A DNA stretch of 24,804 nucleotides from RGIG3009 sp045601465 (GTDB lineage: Bacteria > Bacillota > Clostridia > Oscillospirales > Acutalibacteraceae): the NCBI GenBank assembly GCA_045601465.1, contig JAZRZU010000022.1:1-24804 (forward strand), read 5' to 3'. The position numbers and the translations under genes were made by a program. Of this stretch, positions 1 through 7,896 are shown one piece after another; positions within the stretch are counted from its first letter, which is position 1, and the number at the start of each line of letters is the position of its first letter. The notes beneath the pieces were generated by a model. The model did not search any database. It was not told the DNA's origin and saw only the letters and a list, made by a program, of their open reading frames with translations.

Positions 1-1
1 A

Positions 2-538
2 AAAGCAAGATTGGACAAGGTGTACGGAAATGAAAAACTAATTCCCGTCATCGTAGCACTCGGTTGCGGAATCGGTGATGATTTCGACCTGTCGAAACTT
101 CGTTACGGCAAAGTGATTATCATGGCGGATGCCGACGTAGACGGTGCACATATCCGCACCTTGTTGCTGACCTTCTTTTTCCGTTATATGCGTCCGTTGA
201 TTGAGGAGGGGCACGTGTATATTGCCCAACCGCCGCTGTTCAAGGTTTCCAAAGGAAAACAGACCCGCTATGCGTTCTCGGACGAAGAGCGAGACCGTTA
301 TATTGAAGAATTAGGCGGTAATACCGATATTCAGCGCTATAAAGGTCTTGGTGAAATGGACCCGGAACAATTGTGGGAAACCACGATGGACCCGGCATTC
401 CGCACCATGCTGCGTGTGGAACTGTCGGATGCTATTGCCGCAGATGAGGCGTTTACCATCTTAATGGGTGATAAAGTTGAACCTCGTCGAGAGTTTATCG
501 AGAAAAACGCAAAGTACGTATCCAATCTGGATATTTAA
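2..538 (+). CDS. gyrB: DNA gyrase subunit B, C-terminal part (5' end outside window)
   Basis: This is the ATPase subunit of the A2B2 gyrase that introduces negative supercoils. Only the last 178 or so codons are present; the reading frame is already open at base 2. Visible are the second half of the TOPRIM domain, with the acidic metal-binding motif ADADVDGAHIRTLLLTFFFR, the GyrB tail motif QRYKGLGEMDPEQLWETTMD, and the classic terminus ending in KYVSNLDI. The length from TOPRIM to the stop is normal, so the 3' end is intact. The stop TAA (536-538) is followed after 10 bp by a membrane protein gene and not directly by gyrA, which is unusual. TOPRIM plus the gyrase-type tail could also fit ParE, but the downstream gyrA with a GyrA box argues for gyrase. 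Confidence 0.97.
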   Translation, partial: KARLDKVYGNEKLIPVIVALGCGIGDDFDLSKLRYGKVIIMADADVDGAHIRTLLLTFFFRYMRPLIEEGHVYIAQPPLFKVSKGKQTRYAFSDEERDRYIEELGGNTDIQRYKGLGEMDPEQLWETTMDPAFRTMLRVELSDAIAADEAFTILMGDKVEPRREFIEKNAKYVSNLDI

Positions 539-548
539 GGAATCGGTT

Positions 549-1640
549 ATGAAAGAATCATTTACCACAACGGAATATCCCGTATCGCTGTCACGGGAAG
601 AATACGTTCAGTCGCAAGAAATTTTGGCGAAACGTATCCGTGGAACAGGTATGGATATACGAATCGTTTCCTTTGTGGCATTGCTGCTTTGTATGGGCAT
701 GTCAGCCGTTAATTTTCGTATGTCCCATGCGGTGGATTGGTCGTTGGTATCCTTGCTTGCCTTATTGGCGGGCGTCCAAGTGTGGATGATGCTGTCTTTG
801 CCGAAACAGCTGCGCAAAAGGAGCGAAGCGGCTTATGATGCCACGCTTTACGGTGGTTATTCTTTTGACGGGGTTATCACGGTAGAACCAGATGCTATCC
901 GCAAACGAACCGCTACCGCTACGGCTGTGATCCCGTATGAACAATGCCGCTTATTTATCGAAACGGCAGACATGATGATTTTTTGCGGTTTGGACGGTAA
1001 ATCCATTGTGATACCGGCTCGGTTCTTGACCGAAGAAACCGCAGAAAAAACCCGACGGGCGGCACTTTCTCGTATTGCTGCTCCAAGACAGTGGTTACAG
1101 GAAAAATTAGTACCGACCGGCGGTGGTCGACCGTTTGAAGAAGCTGTCAGTAAAAGTGAAGATGCTGTTTTGACGATTGAAATAGCCTATACCGACAATG
1201 AAATGGTGGGGATCGCCACCGAAGCGGCATTGGAACGATTTGGCGCAACCTTGCCAAACAAAGTGTCCCTCATGATCATGTTGGCCGCTTTCGGATATTT
1301 CGGATTGGATATTAAACCATTGCCGTTGTTTTTGCTTGGCATCGTGGTACTGTTTTTATTCACCCTTATCCAAGCCCGTATTAAAATGAGGCGGGCGATC
1401 ACACGGTCGGAGCGTGCTATCTGCCGGTTACGGGTAGAAATATCACCGGCACAGCTGTTGCTGATTGGGAAAGCGGATGGGATGCGTCCGATAAAACTTC
1501 CTTGGTCTACGGTGACACGGGCGGTAGAATGCCGTGATACGGTTGAGTTTTATACCGGCAAGGACAGACAATTAAGCATCCCCAAACGTTGTATTGTTAA
1601 TTTTGAAGAGTTTCGTCAACTGGTAGATAGTTTGATGTAA
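549..1640 (+). CDS. YcxB-like membrane protein (paralogue 1 of 2)
   Basis: Function is unknown. The 363-residue protein has a repeated architecture. A hydrophobic pair (about 36-56 and 65-84) is followed by a soluble module (about 95-185) containing IPYEQC and later LDGKSIVIPARFL. A second hydrophobic pair (about 238-252 and 257-276) is followed by a second module (about 285-363) containing LPWSTV and later KDRQLSIPKRCI. Small beta-rich modules ending in an 'IPxR/K' strand resemble the YcxB-like C-terminal domain family; this assignment is from pattern recognition only. I chose the ATG at 549 because AAGG overlaps the gyrB stop just upstream; the open frame extends back to an ATG at 468, but that would overlap gyrB by 71 bp. 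The next gene is a paralogue with the same layout. Confidence 0.8.
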   Translation: MKESFTTTEYPVSLSREEYVQSQEILAKRIRGTGMDIRIVSFVALLLCMGMSAVNFRMSHAVDWSLVSLLALLAGVQVWMMLSLPKQLRKRSEAAYDATLYGGYSFDGVITVEPDAIRKRTATATAVIPYEQCRLFIETADMMIFCGLDGKSIVIPARFLTEETAEKTRRAALSRIAAPRQWLQEKLVPTGGGRPFEEAVSKSEDAVLTIEIAYTDNEMVGIATEAALERFGATLPNKVSLMIMLAAFGYFGLDIKPLPLFLLGIVVLFLFTLIQARIKMRRAITRSERAICRLRVEISPAQLLLIGKADGMRPIKLPWSTVTRAVECRDTVEFYTGKDRQLSIPKRCIVNFEEFRQLVDSLM

Positions 1641-1663
1641 GACTTAAAAAGGAGGAACGCCTG

Positions 1664-2725
1664 TTGGAAAACCCTATATCCGAATCACCGCAACTGATCG
1701 TGGCGGGGCGTTTCCTCACCGGTCAAGAAGAACAACGGTGGCAACGCACCTTACGGGATCCGATGATTGGTGTGCTGGTTGTGATTATCGGCGGATTGTT
1801 CTTCTTCTTTTCGGCACAGGCGGCAACCCTGGCGATACAAAGCGATTGGTTGGTTCCGTCTTTTGTGTTCCCGCTGATTGCCGGAAGTGGTTGGTTTTTA
1901 ATAAGCTGGGCATTTCGTACCCGCCGTCGTATGCGACGGGAGCTTGAACAAGCCGCCATTGACCGTTGGCAGGACGAAAAAGCCGTTCGTGCGGGTTGTA
2001 TGATCTCCTTTTACAGCGATCATGCGGCATACAGCACGTTACGTGGCAGCAGTTTGATGCCGTACAACGAAGTAACGCTCTATCGGGAAAGCGCAGACGG
2101 GATTCTGTTTGGCAATTCTCATTTCCACATTGTTTTACGCAGTTATGATCTCACGGCGGCACAGCTGACGGCTGTTCGGCATTTTTTGCGAGGCGTTTTA
2201 CCGGCGTCGGTTTACCGCATACAAGGCATGGCAAGTTCGCTTGTGGAGCGACCCCTCCCCCATGTTCGGTTTGCAAACTTCGATACCGTGATTGCCCGTG
2301 CTGAGCTTCCTGCGCAAAAGAAGCGATGGAAACAACGAGAACTGGATGGTTTTGTGATTCCGCAAGCATTGGTGTACGGTTTGGTACCCGCACTCATGAC
2401 CGATCTTACACCCAGCCCGCTTTTGAACTGCGTGTTGTTTGGCTTATTCTTTGTGGGTATCAGTCTGGGATTTTCCCGATTGCTATACCGTGTTTTATCT
2501 TCCCGTGAAGCCTATCCGCTTCAAATCGTATTTACAAAAGAAGGACTTGCCCGCCGGCAACACGGTGTGGTTTCCTTTACAGTGCGTGACCGCTTTCGGA
2601 TGTTTGAAGGAGACGACGGTGTCACGATATGGTTTGCCAATGGCGACCAATTAGAGGTTCCGTGGTCAGTGATGGATGACCCGGAGGCATTACGAAGAGA
2701 AATAGCCCAACCGATGGTTGGATAA
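1664..2725 (+). CDS. YcxB-like membrane protein (paralogue 2 of 2), TTG start
   Basis: Function is unknown. The 353-residue protein repeats the architecture of the upstream gene. Membrane segments lie at about 34-54 and 63-83, a soluble module at about 100-190 (MPYNEV, then GNSHFHIVLR), membrane segments at about 231-247 and 252-272, and a second module at about 283-353 (FTVRDRFRMF, then GDQLEVPWSVMDD). Start: a strong GGAGG (1651-1655) lies 8 bp before TTG 1664; no ATG is positioned to use it. Arg-rich stretches after the first hairpin (RTRRRMRR) suggest the soluble modules face the cytoplasm by the positive-inside rule. It ends 14 bp before gyrA, so it is probably co-transcribed with gyrase. 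Sequence similarity to its neighbour is weak but the layout is the same. Confidence 0.78.
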   Translation: MENPISESPQLIVAGRFLTGQEEQRWQRTLRDPMIGVLVVIIGGLFFFFSAQAATLAIQSDWLVPSFVFPLIAGSGWFLISWAFRTRRRMRRELEQAAIDRWQDEKAVRAGCMISFYSDHAAYSTLRGSSLMPYNEVTLYRESADGILFGNSHFHIVLRSYDLTAAQLTAVRHFLRGVLPASVYRIQGMASSLVERPLPHVRFANFDTVIARAELPAQKKRWKQRELDGFVIPQALVYGLVPALMTDLTPSPLLNCVLFGLFFVGISLGFSRLLYRVLSSREAYPLQIVFTKEGLARRQHGVVSFTVRDRFRMFEGDDGVTIWFANGDQLEVPWSVMDDPEALRREIAQPMVG

Positions 2726-2739
2726 AGGAGAAAAAGAGT

Positions 2740-5226
2740 ATGGACGAGCAAATGACGGTACAGACGAATAAACTAATCAACGTCGACCTCGAAAAAGAGA
2801 TGAAAAAGAGCTTTTTGGAGTATTCGATGTCGGTTATCGTGGCACGTGCCTTGCCGGATGTGCGAGATGGTTTGAAACCGGTGCATCGCCGTATTTTGTA
2901 CACCATGTACGAGCGAAACTTAACGCCCGACAAGGCATACCGTAAGTGCGCCGATACGGTTGGCGCCGTGCTGGGTAGCTATCACCCGCATGGTGATGCT
3001 TCGGTTTACGATGCGATGGTGCGTATGGCGCAAGACTTTGCGTTGCGGTATCCGTTGGTAGACGGCCATGGAAACTTCGGTTCGATTGACGGGCATCCGG
3101 CCGCTGCTTATCGGTATACGGAATCCCGTATGACAAAAATGTCGATGGATATGCTCGCCGACATTGAGAAAGAAACCGTAGACTTTGCTCCCAACTACGA
3201 TGACCGTTTACAAGAACCGACGGTGTTGCCGTCTCGTTTCCCCAACTTGTTGGTAAACGGTTCGGTGGGTATTGCGGTCGGTATGGCAACCAACATCCCG
3301 CCGCACAACCTGCGTGAAGTCGTGGATGGTATTTGCTTGTTGATCGATAACCCCGAAGCGGGCTTGCCCGAAATTATGGAGTGCATCAAAGGTCCGGATT
3401 TCCCGACCGGCGGTGTTATCATGGGCTATTCCGGTATCCGTGCCGCCTATGCTACCGGCAGAGGCCGTATCATCGTGCGTGCCAAAACCGAAATTGAGGA
3501 ACACAACGACCGCTTCCGTATCGTTGTTTCTGAGATTCCATATCAGGTCAACAAATTAAATTTAGTAAAATCCATTATTGAATTAGCGGATGAGAAGCGC
3601 ATCGAGGGCATTCGTGATGTTGTCGACCATTCCAGCCGTGAAGGTATGCGCATCATTATTGACTTAAAGAAAGATGCGAATCCGCAGGTGGTGCTCAACC
3701 AACTGTTTGCATATACCCAAATGCAGGTAACCTTTGGCGCCATTATGTTGGCGCTGGTAAACGGTGTACCACGTGTTTTGACCCTCAAAGAAATGTTGGA
3801 GGAGTATATCAAGTTCCAATGTGAGGTTATCACCCGTCGTACTACCTTTGAACTGCGCAAGGCAAAAGAAAGAGAACATATCGTACAAGCGCTGAAAGTA
3901 GCGGTTGATTTTATCGATGAGGTTATTGCTATTATCCGTGGCTCGTTGGATACCGCTGATGCGAAGCAGAAACTCATGGAACGGTTTGAGTTTGACGAGA
4001 TCCAAGCCGAGGCAATCGTGCAGATGCGGTTGCGTCAGCTGTCCGGATTGGAGCGTCAAAAAATCGAGGATGAATTGGCGGCTTTACACGCAAAGATTGC
4101 GGAGTTGCAGGGTATCCTCGAAGATGAAATGAAGATCAAGGCGATTGTCAAAGACGAATGCCTGCGGATGCGTGATAAGTACGGCGATGACCGCCGCACC
4201 GAAATTTCGATGGTGTCCGGTGAGGTAGACATCGAAGATTTGATTCCGGTAGAGGAATGTGTTATTACCATGTCCCGCTTGGGATACATCAAACGGCAAC
4301 CGGTGGATGTATATAAAGCGCAACGTCGAGGCGGTAGAGGTATTAAGGGAATGGCTACCCGTGAGGAGGACATTACCCAGACGATGTTCTTGTGTTCCAG
4401 CCACGATATCGTCATGTTCTTCACTTCGACCGGACGTGTGTACCGACTGAAATGTTATGAGATCCCGGAGGGAAGCCGTACCTCTCGTGGTATGAACATT
4501 ATCAATTTGTTGCCGCTTTCCGGCGATGAAAAGGTTACGGCGATGATTCGTGTAACCGAATTTGAAGACGATAAATATCTGTGCATGGTGACCCGTGGCG
4601 GTGTGATTAAACGTACCCGCCTCAATGCCTATTCCAACGCTCGCAAGAGCGGCCTTATCGCCGTTGATTTGGACGAGGGCGATGAATTGGCATGGGTGCA
4701 TGTTACCGACGGATACCAGAAGTTACTGGTCGGTACTCGCAAAGGTATGGCGATCTGCTTTGATGAAAATGACGCCCGTGTCGTCGGTCGTACAGCCAGA
4801 GGTGTGAAAGCCATTACGCTCGGTGAGGATGACGAAGTTGTGGGCATGGCGGTACGGGATGAGAACAACCTGTTATTAACCGTTACCGAAACCGGATATG
4901 GACGGTTGAGCGAATTTAGTGATTACCGTGTGCAATCCCGTGGCGGGAAAGGCTTGACCAACTATCACACCGAGGAATACGGCGAGGTTGCGGCGATTCG
5001 CATGGTGAGTGTCAGCGATGACATTATCTTAATTTCGTCCGGTGGTATTATCATTCGTTTAGCAGCCGAGGAGATTCGGTTGTGCCGCCGTCCGTCCAAG
5101 GGCGTACGGGTCATGCGTGTAGAAGAGGGAACCCGTATCGTATCGCTTGCACAGGTTCCCCATGAAGAAGCGGAAGAGGTTGAAGCCGAACAGGAAGCAA
5201 CGTCCGCAACACAGGAGCCGCAATGA
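2740..5226 (+). CDS. gyrA: DNA gyrase subunit A
   Basis: This is the DNA breakage-reunion subunit of gyrase; the 828-residue length is normal. The winged-helix/tower core carries the active-site tyrosine Y126 in AAAYRYTESR (E. coli Y122 equivalent). The quinolone-resistance region reads HPHGDASVYDAMVRMAQ, with Ala87 where E. coli has Ser83 and Asp91 at the Asp87 position. A coiled-coil region lies around residues 380-490. The C-terminal beta-pinwheel contains the GyrA box QRRGGRG (residues 528-534), which separates gyrase from topoisomerase IV. The tail is acidic (EEAEEVEAEQE). The ATG at 2740 follows AAAGGAG with about 8 bp spacing. The stop overlaps the mnmE start by 4 bp (ATGA), implying translational coupling. 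Confidence 0.98.
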   Translation: MDEQMTVQTNKLINVDLEKEMKKSFLEYSMSVIVARALPDVRDGLKPVHRRILYTMYERNLTPDKAYRKCADTVGAVLGSYHPHGDASVYDAMVRMAQDFALRYPLVDGHGNFGSIDGHPAAAYRYTESRMTKMSMDMLADIEKETVDFAPNYDDRLQEPTVLPSRFPNLLVNGSVGIAVGMATNIPPHNLREVVDGICLLIDNPEAGLPEIMECIKGPDFPTGGVIMGYSGIRAAYATGRGRIIVRAKTEIEEHNDRFRIVVSEIPYQVNKLNLVKSIIELADEKRIEGIRDVVDHSSREGMRIIIDLKKDANPQVVLNQLFAYTQMQVTFGAIMLALVNGVPRVLTLKEMLEEYIKFQCEVITRRTTFELRKAKEREHIVQALKVAVDFIDEVIAIIRGSLDTADAKQKLMERFEFDEIQAEAIVQMRLRQLSGLERQKIEDELAALHAKIAELQGILEDEMKIKAIVKDECLRMRDKYGDDRRTEISMVSGEVDIEDLIPVEECVITMSRLGYIKRQPVDVYKAQRRGGRGIKGMATREEDITQTMFLCSSHDIVMFFTSTGRVYRLKCYEIPEGSRTSRGMNIINLLPLSGDEKVTAMIRVTEFEDDKYLCMVTRGGVIKRTRLNAYSNARKSGLIAVDLDEGDELAWVHVTDGYQKLLVGTRKGMAICFDENDARVVGRTARGVKAITLGEDDEVVGMAVRDENNLLLTVTETGYGRLSEFSDYRVQSRGGKGLTNYHTEEYGEVAAIRMVSVSDDIILISSGGIIIRLAAEEIRLCRRPSKGVRVMRVEEGTRIVSLAQVPHEEAEEVEAEQEATSATQEPQ

Positions 5227-6590
5227 CGACGGTAATTGCGGCGATCTCCACTCCGATGGCACCCGCCGGCTTAGGGGTCGTTCGGGTATCCGGAGAGGGT
5301 GCGATTGAAATAGCGGCGCAGGTATTTAAACCGGCGGATGAAAAACGGACGTTACCAAATCTTTCGGGGTATCGTGCCGCTTATGGGCATATCGTAGATG
5401 CCGACGGTGTGATAGACGAGTGCGTGGCAACGGTTTTTCGGGCCCCGCACAGTTATACCGGTGAGGATGTCGTCGAGTTTTCTTGTCATGGCGGGATGTA
5501 CCTGTTGCAGCGTGTTTTGCGTGCGTTATTTTCGGCGGGTGCAGTCCCGGCAACAGCGGGAGAATTTACCCGTCGGGCGTTCTTAAACGGAAAAATTGAT
5601 CTGACCCAAGCGGAATCCGTCATGACGCTGATTGAAGCGAACGGCCGACTGGCTGCGAAAACAGCGTTGACGGTACGAGAAGGGGCTTTGTTTCAGCGGT
5701 TATCCGGTGTAAAAGAATCCCTTGTTGGACTGCAAGCGCAGTTTTCAGCATTTGTGGATTATCCCGATGATGATATTCCCGAATTGCAGCACCAAGAGCT
5801 GGAAAATGCACTAGAAGCGGCAAGCACTACTTTGTCGGAATTGCTGAAAACCTACGATGCCGGACGGGTGTTGCGGGAAGGCATTGATACGGCTATCATT
5901 GGCAGTCCCAACGTTGGGAAATCCACTGTGATGAATCTGCTCAGCGGATGTGAACGGAGTATCGTGACCGATATCGCCGGTACGACCCGTGATATCGTGG
6001 AGGAAACCGTGCGGGTCGGCGAGGTGTGCTTGCGGTTATCGGATACCGCCGGTATCCGTGAAACCGAGGATACGGTTGAAGCGTTAGGCGTGGAACGCTC
6101 TCGTCGTCGTTTGGAAACAGCGGCGCTGATTTTGGCGGTGTTTGACGTGTCCCGCCCGTTGTCATCGGACGATACCGCTTTGTTAGCGTGCCTACCACCT
6201 GAAACCACGATTGCGATTCTCAATAAACAGGATTTAGCAAAATGCTGGGATGAGCAGCTTGTTAAACAAAAATTCCCCCATGTCATCACGCTGAATGCGA
6301 TAAGCGGCGATGGTTTGGAGGCGCTTATCGAAGCGATTCATATCGTTACCGGTATCGACCAACTGTGCGATGCTGAACCGGTGCTGGCAACCGAACGGCA
6401 ACGGGTTTGCGTATGCCGTGCAGCAAATGGAATTGCGGAAGCGTTGACAGCACTTCGTGCCGGTATGACGTTAGATGCGGTTTCGGTCAGCGTAGATGGT
6501 GCGATTGGCGCTGTATTGGAGCTGACAGGGGAGCGTACCACCGAAGCGGTGGTGGACGGGATCTTTTCTCGGTTTTGCGTGGGGAAATAA
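5223..6590 (+). CDS. mnmE: tRNA uridine-5-carboxymethylaminomethyl modification GTPase MnmE
   Basis: With MnmG, MnmE modifies the wobble uridine (U34) of several tRNAs using GTP and a folate one-carbon unit. The 455 residues match the family. The N-terminal folate-binding domain begins TTVIAAISTPMAPAGLGVVR. The helical domain is interrupted by a G domain with P-loop GSPNVGKST (227-235), the switch motif AGTTRDIVEE, DTAG (274-277) and NKQD (334-337). The C-terminus is FCVGK, the family's conserved C-x-G-K signature with the essential Cys452. The start ATG sits inside the gyrA stop region (ATGA). mnmE usually neighbours mnmG, rsmG or jag-type genes near the origin; here it closes the gyrase operon and mnmG is not in the window. 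A bidirectional terminator follows. Confidence 0.97.
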   Translation: MTTVIAAISTPMAPAGLGVVRVSGEGAIEIAAQVFKPADEKRTLPNLSGYRAAYGHIVDADGVIDECVATVFRAPHSYTGEDVVEFSCHGGMYLLQRVLRALFSAGAVPATAGEFTRRAFLNGKIDLTQAESVMTLIEANGRLAAKTALTVREGALFQRLSGVKESLVGLQAQFSAFVDYPDDDIPELQHQELENALEAASTTLSELLKTYDAGRVLREGIDTAIIGSPNVGKSTVMNLLSGCERSIVTDIAGTTRDIVEETVRVGEVCLRLSDTAGIRETEDTVEALGVERSRRRLETAALILAVFDVSRPLSSDDTALLACLPPETTIAILNKQDLAKCWDEQLVKQKFPHVITLNAISGDGLEALIEAIHIVTGIDQLCDAEPVLATERQRVCVCRAANGIAEALTALRAGMTLDAVSVSVDGAIGAVLELTGERTTEAVVDGIFSRFCVGK

Positions 6591-6594
6591 AAAA

Positions 6595-6627
6595 GAAAAA
6601 CCCTGTCTTAAAAGACAGGGTTTTTAC
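6595..6627. terminator. Bidirectional intrinsic terminator between convergent mnmE and pduL
   Basis: A 9-bp perfect GC-rich stem (CCCTGTCTT at 6601-6609 with AAGACAGGG at 6612-6620) is flanked by AAAAA on the left and TTTTT on the right. Each strand therefore ends in a U-tract after the hairpin. It serves mnmE on the plus strand and the convergent gene on the minus strand. Confidence 0.93.
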
Positions 6628-6638
6628 GAAACCGCAAC

Positions 6639-7214
6639 TTATTTAATCAAGGTTCCCATGGCGTTCATACCGGCGCCGGCGGCATTGGATTCGTCTGTAT
6701 CAATATGCATCGCCAGTGCATAGGAACTGCTGACACGCACCACAACGTCTCCGAAAACGAGGGAACGACCATCGGTATCCAGCTGAACGGATACGACGTC
6801 TTTGTCCACAACACCGTATTCGGCGGCATCTTCGGGGGTCATATGAATGTGACGTTTGGCAGCGATGACACCTTCGGTGAGCTCGACCTCTCCGCAAGGA
6901 CCGACCAATTTACAAGCGCCGGAACCGGCAATATCTCCGGATTCACGGATGGGCGCCGTAACACCGATGGAACGGGCGTCGGTCAACGATATTTCGACCT
7001 GGGTGCTGGGACGGACAGGACCTAAAATGCTGACACCGGTGAGGGTCTTTTTCGGGCCGACAACATCCACACGTTCTGCACAGGCATATTGACCGGGTTG
7101 TGACAAGTCTTTTTTGACCGTCAATTCATAACCCTTTCCGAAAAGGATATCCAGATGTTCCCGTGAAACATGAAGGTGACGGGCAGACGTTTCGACTAAC
7201 AGTTGTTTTGCCAT
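6639..7214 (-). CDS. pduL: PduL-type phosphate acyltransferase (phosphotransacylase)
   Basis: PduL-family enzymes interconvert acyl-CoA and acyl phosphate (acetyl or propionyl), feeding acetate kinase-type ATP formation. The protein shows the family's tandem beta-barrel layout: SARHLHVS (residues 10-17) in the first half, GPVRPSTQVEIS and SGDIAGSGACKLVGPCGEVEL in the middle, AAKRHIHMTPEDA (118-130) in the second half, and MHIDTDESNAA near the end. The paired histidines are the expected zinc ligands. I chose ATG at 7214 (191 aa) because the protein then begins just before the first conserved motif and a GGAG lies 11 bp upstream; the frame stays open up to 7280. There is no N-terminal encapsulation helix and no microcompartment genes, so a cytosolic Pta-like role is likely. 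Confidence 0.9.
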   Translation of the reverse strand: MAKQLLVETSARHLHVSREHLDILFGKGYELTVKKDLSQPGQYACAERVDVVGPKKTLTGVSILGPVRPSTQVEISLTDARSIGVTAPIRESGDIAGSGACKLVGPCGEVELTEGVIAAKRHIHMTPEDAAEYGVVDKDVVSVQLDTDGRSLVFGDVVVRVSSSYALAMHIDTDESNAAGAGMNAMGTLIK

Positions 7215-7251
7215 ATTTTTAACATCTCCACTCTTTAATAGTACGTATAAA

Positions 7252-7280
7252 ACTGTAACATAAATCCCATCATTTGTCAA
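7252..7280 (-). promoter_or_regulatory. Sigma-A-type promoter for the pduL gene
   Basis: On the minus strand a perfect -35 TTGACA (7275-7280) is separated by 17 bp from TACAGT (7252-7257, 4 of 6 matches to TATAAT). Transcription would start near 7245, giving a leader of about 30 nt. The sites lie in the 79-bp divergent intergenic region. No equally good plus-strand promoter is visible for the glycosylase gene. Confidence 0.72.
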
Positions 7281-7293
7281 GGAAGAGGTTATT

Positions 7294-7884
7294 ATGGAAC
7301 AAGCAAAATGGGCTCAACTGAAAACCGAATGTGAGGCATGTCGGGCGTGTACACTTTGTCAAACACGACACAACGTGGTGTTCGGTGTCGGCAACCCACA
7401 GGCGGAGGTTTTGTTTGTGGGAGAAGGACCCGGTGAAAATGAGGATTTACAGGGTGAGCCGTTTGTGGGACGTGGCGGAAAATTGTTGGACACCATGTTA
7501 AATGCAGTCGGTCTGTCTCGGCATCGGAATATTTATATTGCGAACATGGTCAAATGCCGTCCTCCGCAAAATCGGGATCCGTTACCCGAAGAACAACAGG
7601 CGTGTGCTCGGTGGTTGCAGCAACAGATCCGTATGATATCTCCTAAAATCGTGGTATGCCTTGGTCGGATTGCGGCTTGTCATTTCATTTCAGACGATTT
7701 CAAAGTGACAAAACAGCACGGACAGTTCTATGAAAAAGACGGAATCTTGTATATGGGGATGTTTCATCCGGCGGCAATTTTACGTAATCCCAACCAAAAA
7801 CCGATTGCTTTTGAGGATTTCATAAAATTGCGGGACAAAATCGAAGACATTTGTACCCACACCACCTTCTATTTTGATGAATAA
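7294..7884 (+). CDS. Uracil-DNA glycosylase, family 4 (Fe-S type)
   Basis: This enzyme removes uracil from DNA as the first step of base excision repair. The 196-residue protein has the family 4 hallmarks. Four cysteines for a 4Fe-4S cluster occur as C16-x2-C19 near the N-terminus and C88-x15-C104 in the middle. The uracil-pocket and catalytic motif GEGPGENEDLQGEPFVG starts at residue 43, and the DNA-intercalation motif HPAAILRNP at residue 158. The ATG at 7294 follows GAGG at about 6 bp. The gene lies 12 bp upstream of the degenerate DD-peptidase gene and is probably co-transcribed with it, with no obvious functional link. Older annotations call such proteins 'phage SPO1 DNA polymerase-related'. 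Confidence 0.93.
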   Translation: MEQAKWAQLKTECEACRACTLCQTRHNVVFGVGNPQAEVLFVGEGPGENEDLQGEPFVGRGGKLLDTMLNAVGLSRHRNIYIANMVKCRPPQNRDPLPEEQQACARWLQQQIRMISPKIVVCLGRIAACHFISDDFKVTKQHGQFYEKDGILYMGMFHPAAILRNPNQKPIAFEDFIKLRDKIEDICTHTTFYFDE

Positions 7885-7896
7885 ACGGAGAGAATA

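Noticed and set aside
468..548. Upstream ATG (468) for the first YcxB-like gene
   Set aside because: It would overlap gyrB by 71 bp without a ribosome site; ATG 549 has one and fits the domain layout.
6596..6625. Shared CCCTGTCT stem in the mnmE terminator and the T-box terminator (14660-14695) as a repeat family
   Set aside because: Only the short stem core matches and loops and flanks differ; two GC-rich terminators can share this by chance.
7215..7293. Plus-strand promoter for the uracil-DNA glycosylase gene
   Set aside because: TATAAA at 7246 lacks a matching -35 box at 16-18 bp; nothing convincing can be assigned.
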